In this document: in pieces, positions 1 through 10,520 of the stretch | How the letters are laid out: every line of letters starts with the position of its first letter | Position numbering within the stretch: position 1 is the first letter of the stretch | Origin: Dastarcus helophoroides | Lineage: Eukaryota > Arthropoda > Insecta > Coleoptera > Bothrideridae | Assembly: GCA_028583605.1 (NCBI GenBank) | Contig: CM053328.1 | Coordinates: 29,175,578 to 29,239,577, forward strand | Direction: 5' to 3' | DNA length: 64,000 nt | The notes under the pieces: generated by a model | What the model was told of the DNA's origin: nothing | What the model saw: the letters and a program-made list of their open reading frames with translations, nothing else | Databases searched by the model: none | Program-made: the position numbers and the translations under genes

Positions 1-263
1 GTGTAGTAAATATAAATTTATCTCTTTGGGTCGAAATAGGTTACAGACGATTTGATGTAAAGGGTCACATACACCGTGCTGAATCACTTGTTGACTTATA
101 TGGTTTATTTATTATTAGATTTAGAAATAAAATCATTTCAATGAAGAGTGCACTCACATTGAAGAATGTTTGTATTTATTGCAAACCACGATCGATTAGG
201 AATTTCTCAGAATAAAATCTTATTAATTTTGGAAAGGATTGTTCAAAGAGTCAAATAATTTAT
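1..263. other. AT-rich sequence without recognisable gene
   Basis: No open frame with family motifs, splice-bounded exon or repeat end could be seen here on either strand. Confidence 0.5.
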
Positions 264-384
264 TCTACAACAAGTTATGGAATGACGCATATTCCACACT
301 AGCGAACAGTTTGTAGCCCGAGCCGCAGGCGAGGGTTACGGTTTCGCGAGTGTGGAATGTGCCATTCCAAACGTGTTGTAGACT
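264..384. repeat. Foldback repeat with GC-rich centre
   Basis: The left arm (264-300) and right arm (349-384) are imperfect inverted copies sharing TCTACAAC and ATTCCACACT. The spacer (301-348) is itself partly self-complementary (GTAGCCC against GGGTTAC, GCGAA against TTCGC), so the whole 121 bp can fold as one long hairpin. Its GC-rich core stands out from the AT-rich surroundings. It looks like a MITE or the end of a larger element; no transposase is nearby. Confidence 0.6.
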
Positions 385-984
385 ATACTTTCTCTAACAA
401 GATTATAGAAAAACCCCTAAATGTTCATAAAAATCTTCAAAATAGATTACAAATTTAAAACGCGATGTTTTCAATAAAAACCTTAATTGTTACATGAAAC
501 CATAGTAACAAAAACAAATTACTTAATATTCCGCCCTAAAATGAACTTAAACGGCTTCTGATTCGTCGAAAGCCGTGCCAGAATATTAATACTCTAAACG
601 GTGTGTAAAATTACGAATATTATGAACGGGTGCTGGAATGACATTTGTTTCATCACAATTTTTAGTCATAGAATGTGCAGTTTCTATAATATTTTAGAGA
701 AATTTTATTAAATAGAATGTAGTTTATTAACGAAAAATCAAACTTTGGAAGCCCAGATATATAACTTTTATACATATTGTAGGCCAGATTCTTCTAAAGT
801 AGAGTGTAAAAGGGTAAGATGTAATTTGCTTACGTTTTTGAGAAAAATATTTAAGCAAAAAGTTTCTTCTTTTCATTTCATAGAAATTGTTTTGTGTTCT
901 TCTTCTAAGACGTTGAAGTCAAGGCTGACATATATATTTTTTTTTAAGTTTCATCTACTCGCAAGGGTAATTCCATTATGCCTT
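385..984. other. AT-rich sequence without recognisable gene
   Basis: No supported coding or repeat feature. The short plus-strand frame at 745-987 runs into the LINE tail on the other strand and has no family motif. Confidence 0.4.
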
Positions 985-1665
985 TAAAGCACTGCGAGTA
1001 GGATGCGTAGTAGTAGTAGATGGCGATCAACCGCCTTCTTAAACAAGGGTAGGTTGTAACTTTTGGGAAAAATTCCTTTCGGTAACAAGTTCCATAGTTT
1101 GGAAGTTCTATAAAAGCAAGAATCTCCGTAGACAGAAGTCCTCACTGTGTCAAGCTGGACCACACAGGAATTTGCTGTCTCCAACTGCCTTGTATGCCTC
1201 AAGAATCTTGCCCTTGAAGAGATCAATCCTATTAGTTCCTGCGAGCATCTTCCATTATAGTACTTGTAGAAAAGAGACAAGTCACTAACCATTCACCTGT
1301 GATCTAGTGCTTCGAGAGAATCGGTCAAACTTTCGTCATCCATTAGGCGAATCGCTTTTAAATTGAATCCAAAAGAGCCTAAAATGTGCTTTGGGGCTGA
1401 ACTCCAAACATGAAAACAGTTTTCTAGTGTTGGCCTAACTTGAGCTCTGTATGGTGTGACTAGCTGATAAGATATGAGATACTTTTTAGCTCTAAAAAGA
1501 AAGCCTGGCTCCTGAGAGGCGGATTTGACAATGGCGCACCCATGGTGTTCCCAAGAGAAATTGGTGCTCGCATTCACTCCTAGGATAGATAGACTAAATC
1601 CTATCGGAAAGATTTTACCATCCATTTCTCTGTTTGTTGTATTATCCCTTGATGTTTTCAAGATT
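985..1665 (-). pseudogene. Jockey/CR1-like LINE, 3' end of ORF2 (fragment)
   Basis: Two minus-strand frames (1293-1661, then 984-1292) together give the thumb and C-terminal region of a non-LTR retrotransposon reverse-transcriptase ORF. Recognisable pieces are YRAQVRPTLENCFHVWSSA, DDESLTDSLEALDHR and the tail FYRTSKLWNLLPKGIFP with a terminal LFKKAV block. The same block recurs at 23380-23724 (-), 31745-32010 (+) and 54065-54466 (+), so this is one family with several 5'-truncated copies. The RT catalytic core is absent and the frame is broken near 1292, so it is a dead relic. Assignment to the Jockey/CR1 group rests on the style of this tail and on the longer copies in the window. Confidence 0.8.
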
Positions 1666-2895
1666 TATTTATTTTGGAAACATAATCATATCCAGTAATG
1701 TGAGATGATAACTGAAACTAAATACTGTGGAAACTGTACAATATGCTCTTAATAGAAGGTACCGAAAGGAAATGTACTTCAGTAATTATTGTCATGCAAA
1801 TAGAAGTTCCACAGGCTGTACACTGACTTTTAGTTGACATTTTTTCTTTAAATCCTTGCAGTAAATTTACTAAACAAGATATTTACTACCGAACAAAATA
1901 TTTTTATTTACAACCACTGTAACGTAAACATGATGCTTAATATTTTTTGTAAAATGCCTGGGCATAAGCCATGTTTGATGTTAGGAATAGTTTTTAGAGA
2001 AAAGTATATTTGCATGTTGAGATTGAAGACGAACATTCTGCTTATTTCTGGAAGTATGAAGTTCAAAGTAAAAATTTTTAATTTAAGGTTAGAAGATCGA
2101 AAAGAGTTTGACATTTAACTGTAACAGGCAAAGTACCTAACCAATTTACGTGGTATGCACTTTTTGTTTTAACAATAATTTATGGTTTTTTAAACTGATT
2201 TTTATATCGATTCTCTTCTTACATAACCCGATTTGGCTTTGTTGGCCTAAGACTTATCAATAAGGTCACTGTAAAGATTTTAAGCTTATAGTCATTAGTC
2301 AGCCCAACAAATATTCTAGAAATCTAAACCTCGTTGAGTAATTTATAACTAATTGTGAGTTTGTACTGTATCTTACGACAAACATTATTTTTGTTATATA
2401 GATAGATGTGATATCGGTCGGACAGGATAAACAGGCAAGGAAAAATTTTCATTGTCCATGTAAAACGCTAAGAATTGTCTCTTCCATAGTTTTCAACGGC
2501 CGCTGAACGTATTCCCCTACTTTGACGCAGCATGCTTGTATCTTCCAGTTTACAAGAGAATTTTACAACAGACTGAAATATTGTTTAGCGCAGTCGGGTG
2601 GCCTATTTGAACTCCTTATATTCTAATGTTTAAAGAGTTATTTTGTTATATTCTTCATTAGAATTATTATTTAATTTGTTTAGGAAATCTCGTTTATTTA
2701 TCTTGGTTATCAAAGAATATCAGTTTTATTTTGCCTCAGACGTTGATTAAATCAACAGACTAAAAGAACAAACAGCATGTGGTACGCAAATTTTAATAAA
2801 ATTGTTGCCTACCAGTAGAATTCGCGTAACAAAACTCATTAGAAGCTATGATGTACTACTGAAATCTCCACCAGCACTGATGGTTGCGCTCTGCG
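1666..2895. other. Non-genic AT-rich sequence
   Basis: Short opposed frames at 1908-2118 are mutual shadows without motifs. The stretch around 2400-2600 has a more mixed base composition, but no exon signal was found. Confidence 0.4.
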
Positions 2896-2927
2896 TTGAA
2901 TTGTTTACACCGGTGTAAACAATTCAA
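2896..2927. repeat. Perfect 32-bp palindrome
   Basis: The half-site TTGAATTGTTTACACC is followed directly by its exact reverse complement, with no spacer. No arms extend beyond it, so it is not visibly the core of a longer foldback element. It could be a cruciform-prone site, a protein dimer site or a tiny foldback remnant. Confidence 0.75.
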
Positions 2928-3103
2928 TGGACAGTGTTTGACTTTCCTGATGTGTATACATTCCTCTCATTGCTGCAACCTTAAAGATCTATTAAGATAA
3001 ACCCCCAATATATGCTGTTCCTAATTTACCAACCTTTTCTAAAAGCCTAGGATTTTCCTAGAAGAAATTTTACTTATCTCTGCAGGTGTGACTTGCACAT
3101 GTT

Positions 3104-3791
3104 TCAGGTGAAGTAGTCTCCTGTAAAACAATGCTTCGCATGTGCAACGTAAGTGTTCTGAAGTTTCCTTGGCCTAGCTGCAGAAGCAGCAAGCTCCGAC
3201 TCCGCTTTGCCTATTTTGAGATGGCATCTTAACACGCAGTGTCCTGTGAGAAGGCCTGATGTTAACCTTACTTCCGGTTTGCTGAGGTCGAGAAGTTCCT
3301 TCGTCTTGGGGTGCAAATATGTGATGAACTTTTTTGCATGGTTTTGTCCTGAAATTAATTTCCAGAGGGATTCTTTTTTTCTCTTTTCATTTGTGGACTT
3401 TATTTTTTATATGGCATTTTGCTACACCAAAGTAAGGTTCGGGTCCAATAAATGGGGATGCTGCACTTTTTCTGGCTAGGCGATCGGCAATCTCATTTCC
3501 TTCAATACTTATGTGTGCTGGCACCCACATCAAGGTTACCTTGTTGCGGGCAGCCAACTGTTTTAGAAATTGTAGACACTTCCACACTAGTATGGATTTG
3601 ATAGTAAAGCTACTTAGAGCTTTAAGGGCCGCTTGGCTGTCTAAGTAGATATAGATCCTTGCTCCTCGCAAGTCCTTCGATAGACATTCCCGGGTACATT
3701 CTATGGCATGTACTTCTGTCTGGAAGATTGTGAGAGTTTGACTTAAGGCTTTTGTTAGCATATATCTTGGGCCCGACGAGCTCAACTCCAT
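3104..3791 (-). pseudogene. LINE ribonuclease H domain and C-terminal tail
   Basis: The frame at 3791-3387 shows the RNase H series: an acidic TEVHAIE segment, IYLDSQAALKAL, and WVPAHISIEGNEIADRLAR, where consensus relatives usually have WVPGHSGI. After a break, 3316-3104 carries the post-RNase H tail (EVRLTSGLLTGHCVLRCHL). These motifs place the element among LINEs that keep an RNase H. Several frameshifts make it non-functional. Confidence 0.82.
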
Positions 3792-4284
3792 CTACCGTAT
3801 ATCCGTATACCAGATAAGTGATACTTGCGGTAGTTTAGGTTTTTGATCCATTCCACTCATATAGCGATCATTAATGACCACTTCAAATGAGTGTTCAAAC
3901 TCCAACCTGACTTGTTTTTTATCAGCTGGTTTTATCGTTGCCGATGACAAAAACTCTTTGAGAATACTCATGTGTCCGATAGAGTTTCCTTTCTTCAGAT
4001 CTACTACCTAAACCAGTCTTAAAGCTCCCACAATTACCTTCTTCTTTACCTGTAAATGTAAAGGGGGAAATTCAGTATGACTTCCAGAGCTGCAGTTGGA
4101 TAGGTTTTCATTGCTCCTGTAATTCCAAGACATGCAAAACGTTGTACTTTTGCAAGTTTATCTTGTGCATTTTTTTGCTTTTGGCTACCATACTAACGAG
4201 GCGTACGTAACCCTTGGTCTGGTAACCGCCAGGTGATACTAGTAGATTATTTTGAAGTTCAGTACCCAGGTTTTTCCAAAGAGT

Positions 4285-4965
4285 CTACGACAGGTCCAGT
4301 TTACCACTGTGCCACTTAGGCCTTCCTTCGAGCACCAATCGTTGATAATTATTGGGGCAGTTTGCATCAGATTTGATATAACTATCATGCTTTCCCCTCA
4401 CAGTGACGAATATGTCAACTGCATATCCCTGGGTTTCAAAGCCTGAGTTGTGTAACTTTAGAAGAAGATCGTTCACAGCAATAGACCTTAGTAGGGGCGA
4501 TAATATTCCTTCTTGAGGAAATCCCTTTACCGCAGTCACCGTTGCTGGGTCTGCTCCTAAGTTTGCTTTCATTCTTCTTCCTGTAAGTATGGATTGTATC
4601 CATTCGGTTGTTGTTGTTTCAAAGCCCTTGTTTTATTTTATGGATTCGTATAAGGTGTTGTCGAAGACACTCTCTATATCGATGAATACACAAAGAACAA
4701 TTTCATTTACCGTGAGTGCCTTTTTGATCATCGTTATGAGATTAGGTGAGATGTAGATTTCGATAGATTTGCCTGACTGGTAAGCAAATTGGTTCTTGTG
4801 AAGTAGTGCCAGTATTAGGACCTTGCTTCTAATGTAAAGATCTATGAGTTTCTTCATTGTTTTGAGGAGAAATGGGTTTAGGCTAATTGGTCTATAGGAT
4901 TTAGGCTGGGCCTTTAATCGCCTTCCAGTCCTTTGGGATAAAAACCACATTAACTTGAGAAACAT
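4285..4965 (-). pseudogene. LINE reverse transcriptase (fragments)
   Basis: Two frames carry RT motifs. The upstream one (4965-4633) has SYRPISLNPFLLKTMKKLID, QFAYQSGKS and a degraded D-containing motif A (VFIDIESVFDN). The downstream one (4572-4285) has GFPQEGILSPLL and GYAVD. In active enzymes the last motif is YADD; here the first aspartate of the pair is replaced by valine, so the polymerase would be dead even without the frame breaks. The two frames are separated by stops near 4600. Confidence 0.8.
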
Positions 4966-5073
4966 ATCTCAGGCAATAACTAGCTCTAAATAGTTGAGTT
5001 AGTCGAGTCATTAGCTCCGTTAGGCTCTCTTGCAGCAGAGCTGGGGAGATTAACAGACACATTATTTTTGCTA

Positions 5074-6848
5074 TATGCTAATTGAAGCAATTATTAATAA
5101 GAATTACAGCTTTTGTCTTGCTTTTGCTGCAAGAACAAGACAAGAAATTTTTGAGCAAGAACAAGACAAGACAAGAAGTTATTTTAGCAACAGCAAGATT
5201 TCTTGTCAAAAGATTAGCAAGAAGCAAGTGTTCTTGCCTTTTTCAATATTTTTTTTTGAAATAATCTTAAAACAGTGCTTTCATACCTTTCTAAATGCAC
5301 AATTCTGTTATAAGGTGACCTCTTTCAAATTAAAATTTGCAAAAAATCGATTCCAAAATTCAAAATTAAAAGAAAAAGCTCAATGTTTACTTATTTTCTC
5401 AAAATGATCCCCTTTAGTAATAGAAATCTAAAAAAACATTTAATTTTTCCCTAAATTTTTATTTTTTTTGTAAAAAAATTTTGAACATTTCCTCAACTCT
5501 TTAACTTTACTCTCGAAATTTCAACTTTTATTTCTATATTTGGATTTTATTCTCGAAATTAGAATTTCAAACCTAAAACTTTTACCCTTGATCCGATTTT
5601 TTCTAAACATTTTGACTTTATTCACAAAATTTGTCCCTAGTAACCTCATATTAATTTTGATTTATTATTAAAACTTGGAATTTTAATCTCAGGAGTTCGA
5701 ACTTGAACTCTAAATTTGGGAAAACGTTTTTTAAAGAAATTATGGAAACAAACTAGAAAACTAGAAAGTTAAAATTTAAAGTCAAAAAGTTAACTCTGTA
5801 GTAGAAAATTAAATTAAAACATTACACTCATGTAAATTGGAAAATTTGGAATTTGGGAAAAAGTTAAAAATAATTGAAAAAATTCAAATTTTTCTTAAAA
5901 TATTAAAATTTCCAGTTTAAACTTAACATTTCTGATTTTCAAATTGACCAGAGATTTTCATTTCATCCAAAAATATTAAGTGTTTCTCCAAATTTTTCTA
6001 TTTTAATTTTTTCTCGAAATTTCCAAATTAATAACTGCAAGCTCTGGCAATTTATGAACAAAATTCAAAATTTAAGTGTTTAGTCGAAAAATTCGACTTT
6101 GATGATAAATCTTTAAAAAAAAGTTAAATTTAATAGGCAAATTTCAAAAGGTTAGAAATTCAATAAAATGTTAAAAATATCCAAATAAAATTTTTAAATT
6201 ATGAGTGTCTTCTCGCAATATGTAGTTTTTGAATATTTTTCAAAAAAGTTTTTACTAATAAGCCGCATAGTTTTTTAATACGAAATTAAAATTTTAATCA
6301 TAAAGTGAAATTTTGAAATTTAAACTTCAAATTTTGCCAATAAGATACACATTTCCAGAAAAAAACACGTTACTTAAATAATGTTTTTAATTTGGAGAGT
6401 TTTCTCTAAATTTCAACTTTTTTCCCGATGTTTTCAATCTAAATTTAAAACTTAAAGTTGAGCAAGATTTTTATTTTTATTTTTTCCAAAATTTTGATTT
6501 CAATTTAAAAGTATCAATTTTTTAAATATAAATTTTGGGTAGATTTTTGCTTTGAGAGTCCACATTTTTAAGTTGTCGTTTTCTTTTGTATTTACATCTT
6601 TTATACATGATGCAGTTTTTAAATTCTTCATGTCGCAATTAATTCTGACTCTGTTCTGTTGTTGCTCATGCGCAAAACAAACAAGCCAGCAAGAACAAGA
6701 AAAAGCAACACCCTTGATGGCAAGTCAAGAATCAAACCAGCAAGAAATCGGCAAGACAAGAAGTAAACCAATGTCTTGTATTGCTCAGTAAGACAAAACA
6801 AGAAGTTAGATAGCAAGACAAGAAATCTTGCTTTGTGCATCACTAGAC
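5074..6848. repeat. AT-rich block flanked by CAAGA-rich hairpin segments
   Basis: Both edges (about 5105-5245 and 6655-6845) are dense in CAAGA/TCTTG words such as GCAAGAACAAGACAAGA and can form imperfect hairpins. The interior 5290-6540 is AT-rich quasi-repetitive sequence. Similar edges on both sides suggest either one element of about 1.77 kb or two related insertions. The frames inside (5075-5407, 6552-6791) are compositional and show no protein family signature. Confidence 0.45.
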
Positions 6849-6852
6849 AGGT

Positions 6853-7235
6853 TGTGTACGATGTAACTTAAGTCACAAAGGTCACTAATAATGAGGTAAC
6901 TTTCTCGTATTTATGGGTTGCATGGCAACATCCATCAAATAAAAACCCCCTCGTCGTTACGTGCATTAAGGTATGTTAAACTTAAGAAATAATGTGGCTG
7001 CTTAATGAATATAAGTTGGAAATGATTACTGCTGCCACATCATACTTATGAGGCCAAGGAAGGCAGAAACTGGTCTACGATGATTGGGCGTAAATATTTC
7101 CAACTGTAGCACGTTTGCATTATTACAAAATGTTTAATTGATTTTATTGAATACAACCGATAATAATATAATAATAATAATAAGAGAATTATCTCTCTAC
7201 TAGTCACCTTTGTGACTTTGGTTACGTCGTACATA
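6853..7235. mobile_element. MITE-like element with ~37-bp inverted ends
   Basis: The left end (TGTACGATGTAACTTAAGTC...) and the reverse complement of the right end (TGTACGACGTAACCAAAGTC...) match at about 30 of 37 positions and share GTCACAAAGG. No coding capacity is seen. Part of the left half (about 6860-6995) recurs at 11990-12123, and a related end sequence occurs at 11322-11375, so this is a dispersed family. An ATA-rich microsatellite lies near 7160-7185. Confidence 0.55.
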
Positions 7236-7280
7236 ATCTAATTGTAAATTTAATATTTATTTGCTACCAAATTCTAACTC

Positions 7281-7445
7281 TAATGCACAGACCAATAGAT
7301 TTGAATATTTATTAGATTCGAAGTTTGGAAACCAAATACCGATTTCGATCTTGTTAGATCTACGAGATCTAACAAGATTGAAACTGGTATTTGGTTTCCA
7401 AACTTCGAATCTAATAAATGCTGAAACCTATTGGTCTGTGCATTA
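7281..7445. repeat. Hairpin with two 81-nt arms
   Basis: Arms 7281-7361 and 7365-7445 are near-perfect inverted copies around a 3-nt loop (ACG). Each arm holds the same words found in the 39-40 kb array (GACCAATAG, ATTCGAAGTTTGGAAACC, TTGTTAGATCT). At 39-40 kb these words are in single orientation, so this copy is an inverted duplication of the family's internal segment. The adjoining 7446-7590 continues with the rest of the family sequence in reverse. Confidence 0.85.
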
Positions 7446-7590
7446 GAATCCTTGTCTTCTGGGAACTTTCCTAGAGAGCAACCCCTTCGCTAGGTGGCAG
7501 TCTTTCAACTGTTGGTAGTTCAGCTACCTATGATTCACTATACACGCCTGGAGGGCTGCATGAATTTGTAGTCTAGGTTGCATTCTACTT
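7446..7590 (-). mobile_element. End of the 7.3/39.9-kb MITE family
   Basis: Read on the minus strand, this segment follows the same order as 39853-39990: GCAAGTAGAAT, GCAGCCCTCC, ATCATAGGTAGCTGAACTAC, TTGCTCTCTAGGAAAG and AGAAGACAAGG. It therefore supplies the left terminal region of the family, next to the hairpin. The LDLa exon lies 150 bp further on. Confidence 0.7.
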
Positions 7591-7740
7591 GCATACCAAT
7601 TTGTTGTACAAAAATATGAAATAAGATTTTATAGCAATGATATATGCAAATCCTGTTATAATTATTGCCGTTCGCCATTTCCTCGATTCGAATTAAATTG
7701 TATGGTATACAGTCTCTGGTATATAGTGAATCGAACTTAC

Positions 7741-7919
7741 CTGTGCAAAAGGAAGGTTCATCGGAAACATCCCCACAATCGTCTTTGCCATCGCAGTAAG
7801 CGTTAAGTCTAACGCATTTGCCGTTTCTGCATGGAAATTCGCTAATTCTGCAGGCAGGTCCTGGGCTGCTTTCTTGCAGGAGACACAAGACAACCGCAGG
7901 AAACAGCCACAACCACATC
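7741..7919 (-). CDS. Exon of secreted/membrane LDLa-domain protein
   Basis: The exon starts just after a good acceptor (CTTTCCAG at 7920-7927) with gATG and ends at a strong donor (CACAG|GTAAGT, GT at 7740-7739). The product begins [15 protein letters not shown], a typical signal peptide or signal anchor. It is followed by a complete LDL-receptor class A repeat with six cysteines ([34 protein letters not shown]). The acidic [13 protein letters not shown] segment is the calcium-binding signature of the fold, which binds ligands extracellularly. The exon ends in phase 1, so more coding exons must follow at lower coordinates; none was recognised in this window. One LDLa repeat does not identify the gene: a receptor, a modular protease or a secreted adaptor are all possible. 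This is one of the few intact host coding segments here. Confidence 0.85.
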
Positions 7920-8336
7920 CTGGAAAGATAAAATTATCAGTGTGGATTGCTCCGTTCGCTAATATTAAGTGAATACTTGGCTAATTGATTAGTTTACATA
8001 TGCAAATCGAATATTCGATTTGAAATAAAGGATTTTCACTGAATGGATGACTGATGTGCTTATTTTCTATGCGATGTGCTTTTTATGGTTAGCTTTTACG
8101 TCCAAGACTTCCTCAAAATTCGTGAATTTTTAAAATTATCTTTGGGATTCAAAAGTGAAAATTTAAGCTTGTAATCACATTTTCTCTCTTTTCTCTAAAA
8201 ATTTAACTTTTGCCTGTAACATGTTTTTAGGTACAGCTTTGGTTTTACCTTAAAATTTTTATTTTTCCATTAAAATTTCGACATTATTTAGTGATAGTGA
8301 TCCCTTTTCACCAAATTTTTTTTTCTCAAATTAAAA

Positions 8337-8494
8337 AATTGCAATAGAAGTCTTGTCCCCTGAAGCCAAGAAAGATTAAAAAACACAATAAAGGTTGCTC
8401 TAACGCATTTCGATGGCTCAGCTATCAACTTCAGAGAGATACTGTATTTCAATTTTTTTAAAAAACCAAGGACCAGTCCATTCCACCAAAATTG
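8337..8494. repeat. Dispersed palindrome family, copy 1
   Basis: The reverse arm runs CTTGTCCCCTGAAGCCAAG, GGTTGCTCTAACGC, TTTCGATGGCTCAGCTATC and CTTCAGAGAGATAC, then switches to the forward distal part (TGTATTTCAATTTTT, AACCAAGGACCAGTCC, TTCCACCAAA). The middle of the forward arm is deleted, leaving a lopsided palindrome. Confidence 0.75.
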
Positions 8495-9781
8495 TCAATT
8501 CTTCATGGTAGACCCTTATTGACCGGAAATATTATGGGCCGAAGAAATGTTAAATAAACTGAAAAAAAAAACAAAATTGTCAAATTAAATTCTGAAGTTA
8601 ATTTAGCTTTATTAATTCAAAATTCATGTTTTTCGCTTTAAGAAATTAAATCTTTTTGATTTCAATTTTTAACATTCTTAAAATTTAAATGTGTTTTAAT
8701 AAAATTATTCTCTTTTCTTTTGGCATAATTTTTAATTTAAAATTAAACGAGATTTTCCCTAAAATATCGATATTTTTTATTTTCAAACTTACTTTTACAA
8801 AATCTTGAGGGAACGATTGATTTTTTCCTGAAATAGTAATAAAATCCAACTTTATGAAATCTTGAATTTCAAGTCGCCCTTCTGATGTTTTTCCCAATTT
8901 ACCACGTTTTAAAAAATTGATATACAAATCTTTCTTGGTTTCAGGGGACAAGAATTATATATCAATTTTTGAATTAAATTGAAAACACAAATTGCTCTAA
9001 GAGTTTTTAGTTTAGAGGTAACATTTCAAATTTGAAAATAAAATTGTATTTGTCACCACTTATAAACTTTCAATATGGATACTTACTTAAGGATGGTGGT
9101 CCTTGTTCTTATATATTGCTTCGATTGTTCCTTTTTTTAATTAGTGTTCATGTTTCGAAAGTTAAAAGACTGATTAGAAAACACTTTATTAAAAAATGGA
9201 GTGATTGAATAAGCTCTATTTACTTATCGAAATAGAACGTAACCGTTTACGAACTTTTTATACAGAATCAATATTCATCACAAAGACCTTCAATCAAACG
9301 TCTAACTCTATTTCAACAGTATATACATAAAGAGAGCCCAGTTTTCCTTTTAATACACTTTGTATGTTTCAATCAGATGCTTTTAGAATGTATTTGCCGC
9401 TCGCAACATTCGTATTATACCGGCTTTTATGTAAGTAAACCACAAGAGGAGTTTTGCTTTATTCACTCAGTAAAACTTTCGTGAATATTTTGCGGAGATT
9501 TAAAAGTTTCAAATTATTTACTCTTAGAAGTTTTTTTGCTTTTACTTTTTCTTGAATTATGTAAAGTGTTCCGTTTGTTTGATATTACACCAGAAATGGA
9601 TAAAATAAAAGCTCTAAAGTGTCAGAATTAGAACATTTAATCCTTGAGTTCAATCGAGTTCAAAGAACTTTTTGAGAGAAGTCAGTATTCAAAAGGTGTA
9701 AAGTGGCATACTTTGAATAGTATCACTTTAAATGTGCATGTTTTATAGCAGTGAGTCAGTTGTTAGAGAAATGATACCTTA
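8495..9781. other. Non-genic AT-rich sequence with a palindrome-family scrap
   Basis: The minus-strand frame 8685-8951 is AT-driven and lacks motifs. A scrap of the dispersed palindrome family (TTTCTTGGTTTCAGGGGACAAG) lies at 8927-8974. Nothing else could be supported. Confidence 0.4.
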
Positions 9782-9987
9782 CGGTGCGTTTACAGTAGAC
9801 ACTTAATTCCGTACATTTCTCTCTGGAATAAAATGTATTTTCTCTCTGACGCAAGTCTCAAGTATCCTGAGAGAAGCTATCTCATCCCAGCTGTATAGAT
9901 GAGTCTCAGATAGCTTCTATTAGGACACTTGGCACTTATGTCAGAGAGAAATGTACGGAATAAAGTATCTAATCTAAACGCAGCCTG
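9782..9987. mobile_element. Foldback MITE, ~206 bp
   Basis: The left end GGTGCGTTTACAGTAGACAC and the right end, read in reverse as GGCTGCGTTTAGATTAGATAC, are inverted copies. Both continue into ATTCCGTACATTTCTCTCTG and then AGAAGCTATCT. Almost the entire element is self-complementary, with a short additional copy of GGAATAAAATGTATTT in the left arm. No coding capacity. I did not find a convincing target-site duplication. Confidence 0.75.
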
Positions 9988-10149
9988 AAATTTGACAATA
10001 ATTATTATTTAATTAACTGCACATATAGAAATGAATTACTGAAGGAATCAATGAAGAAAATCCCAGCTAAAACTAAATGTATTTTATTTGCTAAGCTGCA
10101 ACCAAATATTATTAATTCTGCTTCGACATATACGATTATTTCTCCATCG

Positions 10150-10520
10150 AAGTTGCAAAAGTGGTAAATGCATAATTACCAAATCAGTAAAGTTGGTATT
10201 CCTGATTCTCACACGGGCAGCTTACATAAACAGCCATTTTCACCGAGGGTTACAAAGTTAATTGGAGATAAGCTTCGGGCGGCAAAACCTTCCTAATTGC
10301 TGGGTTAACGGAGAGATTCCTGCGAATTCTATTCTATTAATTGAAATAGTTCACTGGTTATTGCTACAGGATACGTCCTGCTAATTCAGTCCGGGATCCT
10401 GAAATTTGCGGCTGGGAAAAATGCAGCCCCAATTTACCGGATTATTAGATCAATTTGGCCTGTCGAGCCTGGTCGTAGAAGTGTCATTTCTCAAGAAACT
10501 TAGTTTCGGTGGTGGCAAAC
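10150..10520. other. Mixed-composition unique sequence, possible regulatory DNA
   Basis: This segment is clearly less AT-rich than its flanks and contains no repeat family seen elsewhere in the window. It has TAATTA/TTAATT-type cores typical of homeodomain sites and no long open frame. It may be intronic or intergenic host DNA under constraint; that is inference from composition only. Confidence 0.25.

Larger units (their letters stand above)
3104..5040 (-). mobile_element. RNase H-bearing LINE (R1/I-like), 5'-truncated
   Basis: Minus-strand non-LTR retrotransposon remnant. In transcription order it has an RT segment (about 4965 to 4285), a spacer with broken frames, an RNase H domain (about 3791 to 3420) and a C-terminal tail (about 3316 to 3104). 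The order RT, RNase H, tail is typical of the R1, I and LOA groups. The endonuclease and the 5' half are missing. A second fragment of the same family lies at 11385-11900 on the plus strand. The upstream edge meets the CAAGA-rich sequence starting near 5074. Confidence 0.8.

Noticed and set aside
5075..5407. 110-codon plus frame in CAAGA-rich/AT-rich DNA
   Set aside because: Composition-driven, overlapping frames of similar length, no domain or splice support.
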